The notes: a model not told the origin generated them from the sequence alone. A stretch of DNA of 64,000 nucleotides from Bacteroidales bacterium (GCA_021373135.1 JAJFTH010000003.1:124001-188000), one strand, 5' to 3'. Shown: positions 26,392 through 35,163, counted from the stretch's first letter. Made by a program: numbers and translations.

Positions 26392-28233
26392 ATGAAAAGG
26401 ATTTTGATTTTTCTCAGTTTATTAATTTTTTCGTTTGAGCTTTTTGCCTCTATCTCAATTAATAGACTTGAACCATCTTTTTGGTGGGCAGGTATGAGAA
26501 CTTCAGAGTTTCAAATTATGGTTTATGGAACGAACATAGGGAACGCCAAGGTCGTGTGTCAGACTCCAGGAGTCTTGTTAAAAAGTGTTGTAAAGGCTGA
26601 AAGTCCCAATTATTTGTTCCTGTATTTAGACTTGAGCCATGCTATTCCAGGAAAAATTGATCTGCTTTTTAAGCAAGGGAAGGAAAAGAAAACGGTTAGT
26701 TATGAGCTGAAAGCCAGAACGGCTGCTCCTGAATCCCGTAAAGGTTTTACTACTGCAGATGTGCTTTATTTGTTGATGCCTGACCGATTTTCCAATGCGA
26801 ATTCGGAAAATGACAATCAAAAGATGAAGTATTGCACTGTAAATGTGAATCGTAGTGATCCTGGTTCCCGTCATGGAGGAGATTTGGCTGGAATCAAGCA
26901 ACATCTGGATTACATCGCAGATCTTGGAGTCACCGCCATCTGGCTTAATCCGGTTCTTGAAAATGATATGCCCGGAGGGGCTTATCACGGTTATGCAATC
27001 ACGGACTTTTATAGAATTGATCCACGTCTTGGTACAAACGAAGACTATAAAAACCTGATATGCGAAGCCCACCAAAGAGGATTAAAGGTGGTTATGGATA
27101 TGATATTCAATCATTGTGGCAGCGAACATATTTGGAGAAAAGATTCACCCTTTAAAGATTGGTTTAATTCCCCGGATAAATTGATTCAAACAAATCATGC
27201 TAAAAATGTAAGATATGACCCTTATGCCTCCGATTACGACAAAAAGAATCTGTATGATGGTTGGTTTGTTGAAAGTATGCCGGATTTGAACCAACGGAAT
27301 CAGCATTTGGCCAAATATCTCATTCAGAATAGTCTCTGGTGGATTGAATATGCTGAGATTGACGGCATACGTCAAGATACTTATCCATATACAGATACGT
27401 CAATGATGTCTGAATGGTGTAAGGATGTTATGATTGAATATCCAAACTTTAATATCGTCGGTGAAATCTGGTTGGAAAATACTGTTGGAGGAGCAATCTG
27501 GCAAGCGCATAGTCATTTGAATAAAGGGGTAGACTCTGAGTTGAAAACGGTGATGGATTTTGCATTAATGAACGCTTCGTTTGATGCTTTTAACCAGGAA
27601 ACAAATGGGGAGAATGGCCTTAGCCGGCTCTATGATATCTTAGGCCTTGATTTCCTCTATCAAGATGTGAACAACTTGTTGGTTTTTTTTGAGAATCATG
27701 ATACGGAAAGGTTTTTACGCGAGAGACCTCAGGACTTATCCGTTTTCAAACAAGCTTATGCTTTCTTGTTTACCACCCGCGGTATTCCTCAGCTTTATTA
27801 TGGTGCTGAAATATTGATGAATGGAGAGAAAAAAGGAAATGATGGAAATGTCCGTCTGGACTTCCCCGGAGGTTGGAAAAATGATTCTGTGAATGCTTTT
27901 ACACCTGAGGGACGATCTGTTATTCAGAATGAAGCGTTTAACTATATGAGAAAACTATTGAATTGGCGAAAAAACAATGAAGTGATAGCCAAAGGCTCGC
28001 TTCTCCATTTTAAACCTCAAAATGGTGTGTATGTCTATTTACGATCTTATAATGGGAAAAAAGTATTGGCGATACTAAACGGAGTTAGTACGAAAAATAT
28101 CATTTCCTGGGATAAATATGCAGAAATACTTATCGGTGCTTCATCTGGTAAAGATGTAATGACAGGAAAGACTGTCAGTTTTGAGAAAGAATTAACATTG
28201 GCTCCACGTGAGACGTTAATTCTTGAATTTTAG
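26392..28233 (+). CDS. GH13 cyclomaltodextrinase/neopullulanase-type alpha-amylase (SusA-like)
   Basis: A 613-residue protein: signal peptide about 1-20, N-terminal cyclomaltodextrinase-type domain about 21-110 (RLEPSFWWAGM), GH13 barrel, C-terminal beta domain. Conserved regions: DMIFNHCG, GIRQDTYPY with nucleophile Asp329, GEIWLE with acid/base Glu358, FFENHDTER with Asp437. The domain order matches SusA-type neopullulanases, which act in the periplasm on imported maltodextrins. A hairpin after the gene probably ends the PUL transcript. Confidence 0.93.
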   Translation: MKRILIFLSLLIFSFELFASISINRLEPSFWWAGMRTSEFQIMVYGTNIGNAKVVCQTPGVLLKSVVKAESPNYLFLYLDLSHAIPGKIDLLFKQGKEKKTVSYELKARTAAPESRKGFTTADVLYLLMPDRFSNANSENDNQKMKYCTVNVNRSDPGSRHGGDLAGIKQHLDYIADLGVTAIWLNPVLENDMPGGAYHGYAITDFYRIDPRLGTNEDYKNLICEAHQRGLKVVMDMIFNHCGSEHIWRKDSPFKDWFNSPDKLIQTNHAKNVRYDPYASDYDKKNLYDGWFVESMPDLNQRNQHLAKYLIQNSLWWIEYAEIDGIRQDTYPYTDTSMMSEWCKDVMIEYPNFNIVGEIWLENTVGGAIWQAHSHLNKGVDSELKTVMDFALMNASFDAFNQETNGENGLSRLYDILGLDFLYQDVNNLLVFFENHDTERFLRERPQDLSVFKQAYAFLFTTRGIPQLYYGAEILMNGEKKGNDGNVRLDFPGGWKNDSVNAFTPEGRSVIQNEAFNYMRKLLNWRKNNEVIAKGSLLHFKPQNGVYVYLRSYNGKKVLAILNGVSTKNIISWDKYAEILIGASSGKDVMTGKTVSFEKELTLAPRETLILEF

Positions 28234-28269
28234 ATTTTATGTCCAGAAGCTTGCCTACGATTATATAAT

Positions 28270-28306
28270 AAAAAAGAAAAAAGCACCTACATTTCTGTAA
28301 GTGCTT
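28270..28306 (-). terminator. Terminator after tRNA-Pro (also facing the PUL)
   Basis: On the minus strand AAGCACTTAC pairs with GTAGGTGCTT and is followed by a T-rich run, ending the tRNA transcript. On the plus strand the same stem is followed by GTTTCTT, so it may also end the GH13 transcript. Confidence 0.8.
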
Positions 28307-28318
28307 GTTTCTTAAACG

Positions 28319-28393
28319 TCGGGGTAGCGGGATTCGAACCCACGACCCCCTGCTCCCAAAGCAGGTGCGCTAACCGGACTGCGCTACACCCCG
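28319..28393 (-). tRNA. tRNA-Pro (anticodon TGG)
   Basis: A 75-nt cloverleaf on the minus strand: acceptor CGGGGTG/TACCCCG, D-arm with GCGC/GCGC, anticodon stem CCTGC/GCAGG with loop TTTGGGA (anticodon TGG), T-arm GTGGG-TTCGAAT-CCCGC and discriminator A. CCA is not encoded. Confidence 0.97.
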
Positions 28394-28409
28394 TTTTATT
28401 TGACGGGTG

Positions 28410-28440
28410 CAAATGTAGACCTTTTTTTTGAGAATACAAA
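28410..28440 (-). promoter_or_regulatory. Promoter of tRNA-Pro
   Basis: On the minus strand TTTG (28440-28437), 19 bp, then TACATTTG (28417-28410) is a textbook Bacteroidota promoter placed 17 bp before the tRNA. The -7 box is followed by CACCCG, as at tRNA-Arg. Confidence 0.8.
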
Positions 28441-28449
28441 TAAACCGGC

Positions 28450-28479
28450 TTGTGATTTGCAAAAAAATGCAGATATTTG
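28450..28479 (+). promoter_or_regulatory. Promoter of aspS
   Basis: TTG (28450-28452), 19 bp, GATATTTG (28472-28479, one base off TAnnTTTG). The box is followed by CACC, giving a leader of only about 15 nt before the ATG at 28501. It lies back to back with the tRNA-Pro promoter. Confidence 0.6.
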
Positions 28480-28500
28480 CACCATAAATGAAGGAAAGCT

Positions 28501-30264
28501 ATGTATAGAACACATACTTGCGGCGAGCTCCGCATCAGCGATGTAGATAATAAGGTAACCCTGGCGGGGTGGGTGCAACGCAGCCGAAAAATGGGAGGGA
28601 TGACCTTCGTGGATATTCGTGACCGTTATGGTATCACTCAACTTGTTTTCAATCAGGATATCAACGGAGAATTATGCGAAAAGGCCAATAAACTGGGCCG
28701 TGAATGGGTTATTCAGGTAAAAGGAAAAGTATTGGCACGTTCCAATAAGAACAGCAAAATTCCTACCGGAGACATAGAAATCCTTGTTGATGAACTGAAT
28801 ATATTGAATTCCTCCGAAACGCCGCCTTTCACCATAGAAGATGAAAGTGATGGTGGTGATGATCTCCGCATGAAATTCCGCTATCTGGATTTACGCCGTA
28901 CACCGGTACGTCAAAATCTGGAGATGAGACATAAGATGACAATTGCAATTCGTAACTATCTTGATAAACAAGGCTTTATTGAAGTGGAAACACCTATATT
29001 GATCGGTTCGACTCCTGAAGGTGCACGTGACTTTGTGGTGCCTTCCCGAATGAATCCCAATGAATTCTATGCTTTGCCGCAATCACCTCAATTGTACAAG
29101 CAATTATTGATGGTCGCCGGCTTTGACCGGTATTTCCAGATTGCAAAATGTTTTCGTGATGAAGATCTTCGTGCAGATCGCCAGCCTGAATTTACACAAA
29201 TAGACTGTGAAATGTCTTTTGTTGAACAGAATGATATATTGGGCATCTTTGAAGGTATGGCCAAATATCTTTTCAAGGAAATCAGAGGGATTGAATTCAA
29301 GGATGATTTTATCAGGATGACTTGGCATGAAGCCATGAAAAAATATGGCAGCGATAAGCCGGATTTGCGTTTTGGCATGACTTTCGTCGAATTGAAAGAC
29401 TGCACTGAAACAGGTAAATTTACCGTGTTCGACAGTGCCAAATATATCGGTGCCATTTGTGTTCCCAGGTGTGCTGATTTTACCCGCAAGCAGATTGATC
29501 AGCTGACCGAATTTGTAAAACGTCCCCAGGTAGGAGCCAAGGGGATGGTTTATGTTCGCTGTGAAGCTGACGGAAGCTATAAGTCCTCCGTCGATAAATT
29601 TTACGACCAGACTCAACTGAAGACTTGGGCTGAAGCTTGCAAAGCAAACCCCGGTGATTTGATCCTGATACTGTCCGGTGAAAATATCATCAAGACACAA
29701 AAAGCCCTTTGTGAACTTCGTCTTGAAATGGGCACCACCCGTCTGGGTTTACGCAACAAGGATGTTTTTGCACCACTTTGGGTGGTCGATTTCCCGATGT
29801 TCGAATGGGACGAGGAAGCGCAAAGGTTTTTTGCCATGCACCATCCGTTTACTTCACCGAAGCTTGAAGATGTACAATATTTAGAAAGCGATCCCGGTGC
29901 CGTTCGTGCAAATGCCTATGATATGGTGATCAATGGTGTGGAATTGGGTGGGGGATCCATTCGTATCCATGACCATGAACTACAGGAAAGAATTTTTAAA
30001 AGCCTCGGTTTTACACCGGAAAGGGCTGAGAAACAGTTTGGTTTCCTGATGAACGCATTTAAGTTCGGTGCACCTCCTCATGGTGGATTGGCCTTTGGTC
30101 TGGACCGTTTTGTATCCATGCTGGCCGGCTTGGATTCCATCCGTGACTGCATCGCTTTCCCGAAAAACAATTCGGGGCGTGACGTGATGAGCGATGCTCC
30201 ATCCCAGATTGATGATGAACAACTCGAAGAATTGTATCTTGAACTGAAACAACCCGATAAATAA
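28501..30264 (+). CDS. aspS: Aspartyl-tRNA synthetase
   Basis: A 587-residue class IIb synthetase. An N-terminal OB-fold anticodon-binding domain (about 1-110, [24 protein letters not shown]) is followed by the class II core: motif 1 region near [25 protein letters not shown], motif 2 [19 protein letters not shown], a bacterial insertion domain, and motif 3 [10 protein letters not shown]. It charges tRNA-Asp with aspartate. The bacterial insertion and length indicate the bacterial AspRS type. It shares one base with the next gene. Confidence 0.97.
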   Translation: MYRTHTCGELRISDVDNKVTLAGWVQRSRKMGGMTFVDIRDRYGITQLVFNQDINGELCEKANKLGREWVIQVKGKVLARSNKNSKIPTGDIEILVDELNILNSSETPPFTIEDESDGGDDLRMKFRYLDLRRTPVRQNLEMRHKMTIAIRNYLDKQGFIEVETPILIGSTPEGARDFVVPSRMNPNEFYALPQSPQLYKQLLMVAGFDRYFQIAKCFRDEDLRADRQPEFTQIDCEMSFVEQNDILGIFEGMAKYLFKEIRGIEFKDDFIRMTWHEAMKKYGSDKPDLRFGMTFVELKDCTETGKFTVFDSAKYIGAICVPRCADFTRKQIDQLTEFVKRPQVGAKGMVYVRCEADGSYKSSVDKFYDQTQLKTWAEACKANPGDLILILSGENIIKTQKALCELRLEMGTTRLGLRNKDVFAPLWVVDFPMFEWDEEAQRFFAMHHPFTSPKLEDVQYLESDPGAVRANAYDMVINGVELGGGSIRIHDHELQERIFKSLGFTPERAEKQFGFLMNAFKFGAPPHGGLAFGLDRFVSMLAGLDSIRDCIAFPKNNSGRDVMSDAPSQIDDEQLEELYLELKQPDK

Positions 30265-31055
30265 TGACGACAGTCAACGACATATCAGGGATAATTGAAG
30301 CGTTTGCCCCCTTATCGTACCAGGAATCGTATGATAATGCAGGCTTGATAATAGGGACGCGCGATGCTGTATTGACGGGCGTTCTGGTTTGTTTGGATGT
30401 GACAGAACCCGTTATAGATGAAGCCATGGATTTGGGATTCAATATGATTGTCTCTCATCATCCTCTGATTTTTAAGGGCATCAAATCGATTACAGGGAAG
30501 AACCATACAGAAAAATGTTTGGTGAAAGCCATCAAAAATGATATAGCCATTTATGCCGGTCATACCAATGTGGATGCTGTCCGCCATGGGGTAAACGGAA
30601 AAATGGCTGAAAAGTTGGGTCTGCAGAATTGCCGCATCCTGTCACCTGTCTTTTCGGAAAACGGTGAAGAGTATGGTCTTGGAATGGTTGGTGATATGCC
30701 TTCTGCAGAAAGTGAAAAAGACTTTCTGAAAAGGGTGAAGGAAACTTTTCATTGTGAAAGATTGAGATATTCAGAACCGACAGGAAAACAGATCAGGAAG
30801 GTTGCCCTTTGTGGCGGTTCCGGCAGTGAATTCATAGAGTTGGCCAAAGCAGCGGGTGCTGATGTGTTTTTGATAGGAGAGGCCCGTTTTCATGAATTTT
30901 TCACTCAAGGGCAAAATATACTGATGATTGACGCCGGACATTATGAAACCGAACAATTTACAAAAGAGGTTTTTTTCGATTTAATTTCAAAAAAAATCCC
31001 TACCTTTGCCGTTCAGATTTCAAGGGTTGAGAGAAACCCGGTTTATTATTTATAA
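30264..31055 (+). CDS. NIF3-like dinuclear metal-centre protein
   Basis: A 263-residue NIF3/YbgI family protein. Typical motifs are SYDNAGLIIG near the N-terminus, VSHHPLIFKGIKSITG with metal-binding His residues, IAIYAGHTNVDAVRHGVN, and near the C-terminus LIGEARFHEFF and IDAGHYETEQF. The family binds two metals. It is often described as a GTP cyclohydrolase I type 2 homologue, but its true reaction is unsettled. The ATG overlaps the aspS stop (TAATG), so the genes are translationally coupled. Confidence 0.92.
   Translation: MTTVNDISGIIEAFAPLSYQESYDNAGLIIGTRDAVLTGVLVCLDVTEPVIDEAMDLGFNMIVSHHPLIFKGIKSITGKNHTEKCLVKAIKNDIAIYAGHTNVDAVRHGVNGKMAEKLGLQNCRILSPVFSENGEEYGLGMVGDMPSAESEKDFLKRVKETFHCERLRYSEPTGKQIRKVALCGGSGSEFIELAKAAGADVFLIGEARFHEFFTQGQNILMIDAGHYETEQFTKEVFFDLISKKIPTFAVQISRVERNPVYYL
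31001..31008 (+). promoter_or_regulatory. Possible internal promoter for the zinc-ribbon gene
   Basis: TACCTTTG matches TAnnTTTG inside the 3' end of the nif3-like gene, 75 bp before the next ATG. No clear -33 TTG accompanies it. Confidence 0.35.
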
Positions 31056-31082
31056 AAGACTATTAAACAAGAAATTATTGAT

Positions 31083-31853
31083 ATGAGTGCTGAAAATACA
31101 AAAGCAGAATCTAAAGAAATCACAGTAAAAGAAAAGCTGAAAGCTTTATACGATTTACAAGTGGTTGTTTCCGAAATTGACAAAATCAAGACCCTTCGTG
31201 GAGAATTACCTTTGGAAGTTCAGGATCTCGAAGACGAAATTGCAGGTTTGGAAACACGTATCGAAAATTTCCGTGGGGAAGTCAAGGAATGTGATGATAT
31301 CGCTTCCGGTAAAAAACAGGATATCGAGAATTCCAAAGCTTTGATGATCAAATACAAAGAGCAACAAGATAATGTCCGAAATAACCGGGAATTTGATTTT
31401 TTGAGCAAAGAGCTTGAATTTCAGGGACTTGAAATAGAATTTGCGGAAAAGAAAATTCGTGAAGCCCAGGCATTGAGTAAGACCAAGAGTGAAGAAATGT
31501 CTGCTGCTGAAGAACACCTTTCAGAACGTCGTAAAGATTTGGAACTGAAACAGGAAGAGTTGGAGGAAATTATTTCTGAAACCCGTTCGGAAGAGGATAA
31601 TCTTCGTGAAAAAGCCAAAGAAATCGAAACTCGTATAGAGCCACGTCTATTGACGGCATTCAAACGTATTCGTAAAAGTGCACGTAATGGCCTTGCAGTC
31701 GTTTCAGTACAACGTGATGCATGTGGTGGTTGTTTCAATAAGATTCCGCCTCAACGTCAGATGGATATCCGCATGGGTAAGAAAATTATCGTTTGTGAAT
31801 ATTGCGGTCGTATCATGATTGATTCCGACCTGAAAAACGAAGAACAAGCATAA
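31083..31853 (+). CDS. Coiled-coil protein with C4 zinc ribbon
   Basis: A 256-residue protein of the zinc-ribbon (DUF164-type) family. Residues about 15-195 form a long charged coiled coil rich in E/K. The C-terminus holds two CxxC knuckles, CGGCFNKIPPQ and CEYCGRIM, which should bind one zinc. Homologues next to nif3-like genes are common in Bacteroidota; the family is suspected of nucleic-acid binding but the function is not established. It lies 27 bp after the nif3-like gene and before a strong terminator. Confidence 0.9.
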   Translation: MSAENTKAESKEITVKEKLKALYDLQVVVSEIDKIKTLRGELPLEVQDLEDEIAGLETRIENFRGEVKECDDIASGKKQDIENSKALMIKYKEQQDNVRNNREFDFLSKELEFQGLEIEFAEKKIREAQALSKTKSEEMSAAEEHLSERRKDLELKQEELEEIISETRSEEDNLREKAKEIETRIEPRLLTAFKRIRKSARNGLAVVSVQRDACGGCFNKIPPQRQMDIRMGKKIIVCEYCGRIMIDSDLKNEEQA

Positions 31854-31879
31854 AAAACATTGCTTTCGTAAAGCAAAGA

Positions 31880-31913
31880 GGGTGTATCAAGTCTGGTTGA
31901 TATACCCTTTTTT
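31880..31913 (+). terminator. Rho-independent terminator
   Basis: GGGTGTATCAA pairs with TTGATATACCC (one G-U) over a 6-nt loop, followed by seven T. It ends the aspS-nif3-zinc-ribbon operon. Confidence 0.9.
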
Positions 31914-31955
31914 ATTCGAGATCAATCTCAGATATTCCATTCTTACAAGCTTAAA

Positions 31956-31980
31956 TTTTTTTTGAGACAGCCTCTTTTAT
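31956..31980. repeat. Possible IS-end remnant or recurrent terminator sequence
   Basis: The segment TTTTTTGAGACAGCCTCTTT resembles terminal repeats I remember from Bacteroides insertion sequences (GAGGCTGTCTCAAAA type). On the minus strand its short GAG..CTC stem and T-run could also weakly end the gene at 32000-32449. No transposase remnant is nearby. Confidence 0.3.
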
Positions 31981-31999
31981 TATGGTATATTCCGGAATT

Positions 32000-32449
32000 T
32001 TACAATGCAGAATAATCCGGAATCGCTTCGAGGTAATCCACTTTTTGGTTTTCATAATCCATACGGCAACAGTAATGCTTTAATCCGTTGCTGACAATCA
32101 GATATTTAACTTTAAGAGCCATATTATATGTCGCAATCTGATTGAATACAGTCTGGGTGATTTGAATTTCCGGTGCTTTATATTCGATGATCACCAAAGG
32201 CTTCAGGTATTCATCATAAAGCACAGTATCACAGCGTCTTTTTAAGCCGTTTAGCTGGATGTTACATTCGTTGGACAATCTTCCGGCAGGAAAATTTCTA
32301 TCTTTTATCAGATAATTCACAAAATGTTGTCTGACCCATTCTTCCGGAGTCAGGGCTACAAACTTGTGGCGTAAGGGGTCAAAGATTTTTGATTTTCCTT
32401 CCTGTTGACGGATTTTATACTCAAAGACGGGTAGGTTTAAAGCAAACAT
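32000..32449 (-). CDS. Stand-alone HsdR_N-type PD-(D/E)XK nuclease-like protein
   Basis: A 149-residue protein resembling only the N-terminal domain of type I restriction R subunits. The nuclease-like core is RRCDTVLYDEYLKPLVIIEYKAP, with the Asp and the ExK pair of the PD-(D/E)XK fold. There is no helicase domain and no hsdM/hsdS nearby, so it is unlikely to be a restriction enzyme. Similar lone proteins near holA occur in other Bacteroidota as I recall, suggesting a conserved housekeeping role in DNA or RNA metabolism. A minus-strand -7 box (TATCTTTG, 32482-32475) lies upstream. Confidence 0.85.
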   Translation of the reverse strand: MFALNLPVFEYKIRQQEGKSKIFDPLRHKFVALTPEEWVRQHFVNYLIKDRNFPAGRLSNECNIQLNGLKRRCDTVLYDEYLKPLVIIEYKAPEIQITQTVFNQIATYNMALKVKYLIVSNGLKHYCCRMDYENQKVDYLEAIPDYSAL

Positions 32450-32474
32450 TTCGTATTTTTGTTTAATAATGTAT

Positions 32475-32482
32475 CAAAGATA
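32475..32482 (-). promoter_or_regulatory. Candidate -7 element for the HsdR_N-like gene
   Basis: The minus strand reads TATCTTTG, 26 bp before the start, inside a small palindrome GTATC-AAA-GATAC. No -33 TTG is seen. Confidence 0.4.
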
Positions 32483-32529
32483 CAAAATCATTAAGAATGC
32501 GGTTGTTTGAACATTAAAGTTTCGGATGT

Positions 32530-33300
32530 ATGAAGACAAAAAAAGAAATCGTTGACAACTGGCTTCCACGTTATACCCAGCGTCCGCTGGAGGAATTCGG
32601 TAAACACATTCTGCTTACGAATTTCAATCAATATGTCAGGCTTTTTGCCGAAAAATTTAATGTTCCCATTGATGGAAAAGAAGGAAATATGCCCAATGCT
32701 TCTTCCAATGGCATCACAATCATCAATTTTGGTATGGGAAGTGCCAATGCCGCAACAATCATGGATTTGCTCTCTGCGATTGAACCTAAGGCTGTCTTGT
32801 TCTTGGGAAAATGTGGCGGCATCAAAAATAATTTAGTTTTGGGTGATTTTGTTTTACCCATTGCTGCCATCCGTGGAGAAGGTACATCAAATGACTATTT
32901 TCCACCGGAAGTGCCTGCTTTACCGGCATTTAGTTTGCAACGCGCTGTGTCTTCCACAATCCGTGATTTTCAGAAAGATTATTATACAGGTACCGTTTAT
33001 ACCACCAACCGCCGAGTCTGGGAATATGATGAAATCTTCAAGGACTATTTGCATAAGATACATGCGATGGCTGTTGATATGGAAACCGCTACCTTGTTTA
33101 CCGTTGGCTTCGCCAATAAAATTCCGACAGGTGCACTATTATTGGTGTCAGATCAGCCAATGATTTCTTCAGGTGTAAAAACAGAAAAGAGCGACAAGGA
33201 AGTCAACCGCTTATTTGTTGAAGATCATTTAAACATTGGAATAACGGCTTTGGATATTCTTATCCGTAACGGACGTTCCGTCAAACATTTGCGTTTCTGA
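32530..33300 (+). CDS. amn: AMP nucleosidase
   Basis: A 256-residue phosphorylase-fold protein. INFGMGSANAATIMDLL and FLGKCGGIK are the glycine-rich base/ribose site, MAVDMETATLFTVG supplies the ribose-binding Glu, and LLVSDQPMISSGVKTEKSD is typical of the short Bacteroidota AMP nucleosidases. It hydrolyses AMP to adenine and ribose 5-phosphate. It is about half the length of E. coli Amn (484) because the N-terminal regulatory domain is absent. It lies 2 bp before holA. Confidence 0.92.
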   Translation: MKTKKEIVDNWLPRYTQRPLEEFGKHILLTNFNQYVRLFAEKFNVPIDGKEGNMPNASSNGITIINFGMGSANAATIMDLLSAIEPKAVLFLGKCGGIKNNLVLGDFVLPIAAIRGEGTSNDYFPPEVPALPAFSLQRAVSSTIRDFQKDYYTGTVYTTNRRVWEYDEIFKDYLHKIHAMAVDMETATLFTVGFANKIPTGALLLVSDQPMISSGVKTEKSDKEVNRLFVEDHLNIGITALDILIRNGRSVKHLRF

Positions 33301-33302
33301 TC

Positions 33303-34319
33303 ATGGCAAAAACAACCTATACGCCTCAATCCATCATGTCTGATGTCAAACAGGGAAATCTCAAGCCTGTTTATTTTTTGATGGGTGAAGAATCTTATTA
33401 CATTGATTTGATTACGGACTTTTTGTTGAGTAATCTGCTGACTGATTCTGAAAAGGAATTTGATTTGAATGTGGTTTACGGCAAGGATGTTGCTATGCGT
33501 GATGTGATCGGACTATCCAGACAGTATCCAATGATTGCCAAACACCGTGTTGTCCTTTTGAAAGAGGCTCAGGATATCAAGAATATGGAAGACTTGTCCT
33601 TATATCTTCAAAAGCCTATGCTTTCGACTATTCTTATCATCAACCACAAAAATGGGAGCATAGATCGTAGAAAAAAAGTGGCTGTAGATTTGGAAAAAAA
33701 TGCGGTCATTTTTGAATCCAAAAAATTATATGACAACGAATTGCCGGGTTGGATCATGAGCTATGTCAAAACAAAGGGTTTGGGCATCGATGATAGAACC
33801 GCAGCGTTGTTGGCTGATTTCCTTGGTAGCGATTTGGGACGGATTGTCGGGGAACTGGACAAGCTATCTATTACCATGCCGAAGGGCGAGACCCGCATAA
33901 CACCGGAGTTGATAGAACGCAATATTGGAATCAGTAAGGAATACAATGATTATGAGCTTCAGAATGCCATCATTCACAAAGACATATTGAGAGCCAACAA
34001 AATTGTTGCTTATTATGCAAAAAGCCCCAAAAATAATCCACTGGTAAAAACGATAGCTGTGCTTTCCATCTTTTTCAGCAATCTGATGCTTTATCATTAT
34101 CTGGTTGACAAATCTCAGTTTGCAGTGGCATCGGAATTGGGGATAGCTCCATTCAGAGTTAGGGAATACGCCGACGCTGCCAAAAATTACAATGCCTTCA
34201 AGACAATGAACATCTTCAGCCTTTTAAGAACATACGATGCCAAATCAAAAGGTTTCGAATCAAGAGGAGTGCCGGATGCCGAAATCTTGAAGGAACTACT
34301 CTTCAAAATCCTTCATTGA
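33303..34319 (+). CDS. holA: DNA polymerase III subunit delta
   Basis: A 338-residue HolA-family protein, the clamp-loader subunit that opens the beta clamp. Features are PVYFLMGEESYYIDLITDFL at the N-terminus, a RecA-like region with VVLLKEAQDIKNMEDL, a degenerate P-loop (no Walker A, as expected for delta), EFLGSDLGRI-like helices (LADFLGSDLGRIVGELDKLS), and the C-terminal collar domain. It is encoded 2 bp after amn, so it should be co-transcribed. Confidence 0.93.
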   Translation: MAKTTYTPQSIMSDVKQGNLKPVYFLMGEESYYIDLITDFLLSNLLTDSEKEFDLNVVYGKDVAMRDVIGLSRQYPMIAKHRVVLLKEAQDIKNMEDLSLYLQKPMLSTILIINHKNGSIDRRKKVAVDLEKNAVIFESKKLYDNELPGWIMSYVKTKGLGIDDRTAALLADFLGSDLGRIVGELDKLSITMPKGETRITPELIERNIGISKEYNDYELQNAIIHKDILRANKIVAYYAKSPKNNPLVKTIAVLSIFFSNLMLYHYLVDKSQFAVASELGIAPFRVREYADAAKNYNAFKTMNIFSLLRTYDAKSKGFESRGVPDAEILKELLFKILH

Positions 34320-34356
34320 TTTTTTTCTGTCCATTTCATCGGTTTTTTTTCTTTGT

Positions 34357-34410
34357 GAGAATTGAATATTTCTGTGCAATGCCCGGAACTGTCTAAAATA
34401 TTCGATTCTC
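34357..34410. repeat. Interrupted 15-bp inverted repeat downstream of holA
   Basis: GAGAATTGAATATTT and AAATATTCGATTCTC are complementary except at one position, with a 24-nt loop. The right arm overlaps the hairpin CGATTC-tcgt-GAATCG, so two exclusive RNA folds are possible. Confidence 0.55.
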
Positions 34411-34508
34411 GTGAATCGGGAGTTTCATGTCCTAAATTTTGATTGGTGAAAATTTGATATTGATTGAGATGTCAATACCTGTTGATAAATTGTTCATTAG
34501 TCTGGCCA

Positions 34509-34545
34509 TGAATTTACAAATCTAATCGATACTTATGTAAATTCA
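34509..34545. repeat. Perfect 10-bp inverted repeat, operator-like
   Basis: TGAATTTACA and TGTAAATTCA are exact complements separated by 17 bp. The arm centres are about 27 bp apart. Confidence 0.5.
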
Positions 34546-34978
34546 CAGTACACAATTGTTTCATATACTTGTTTGTGATAAGAAATAACATTTCGAATAC
34601 CATGCCGAATGGTTGATGTGTATATTTGTAAACCGCAAGAATATTACATTTGGAAACGCTATTTAAGGCTGAATATTTGATCATTAAATATAACTATACG
34701 ATTCATAACCAGTATATTAGTGCTTATATTCGGAAGTTTTAATTCATATATTTTGCATTTAAATTCATTTTTGGTCGAATAATCCGTATTATTACAGAAA
34801 TATTTATATATTAAATATTGATAATTAGTTATATATACGTTTTTATTTAAAGTTTAAACTCCAAGTGTTTACGGCCGTAAATTTTATAGCTCAATTTTTC
34901 TATTTACATCCGTACCGCTTTTGTTTTTCTGTGTTTACATTTGGAACAAAATCAAGAGTTTCTTTTTGTTTCTTCTTG

Positions 34979-35010
34979 TTTGCTATTGTAAAAAACAATT
35001 ATTACATTTG
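34979..35010 (+). promoter_or_regulatory. Promoter upstream of the XRE regulator
   Basis: TTTG (34979-34982), 20 bp, TACATTTG (35003-35010) is a consensus promoter, predicting a leader of about 145 nt for the gene at 35164. Confidence 0.6.
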
Positions 35011-35163
35011 TTCCGTTGTCTGTTTTGTAAATTATTGGCTTCCATAAAGGCTGATAGTAACCAACTGTTGGTGAATATCTGTCTCAACCAGTAAAGAAAC
35101 ACCATTTGAAAGTGGATTTAAAAAATGATAGGATTATCTCATACGCATTAAACCATTATTCTG

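Larger units (their letters stand above)
34320..35163. other. 844-bp noncoding region with inverted repeats and promoter-like boxes
   Basis: AT-rich and without a credible gene; the one short frame, 34865-35047, has unnatural Phe/Cys/Tyr-rich composition. It contains an interrupted 15-bp inverted repeat (34357-34371 with 34396-34410), an overlapping small hairpin CGATTC/GAATCG, a perfect 10-bp inverted repeat (34509-34545), and TAnnTTTG boxes at 34621-34628, 34645-34652, 34936-34943 and 35003-35010. This may include an unrecognised small RNA or a heavily regulated promoter for the XRE gene at 35164. Confidence 0.6.

Noticed and set aside
34865-35047. 60-residue open frame in the noncoding region after holA
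   Set aside because: Composition is Phe/Cys/Tyr-rich, it spans two promoter-like boxes, has no ribosome site and no recognisable motif.
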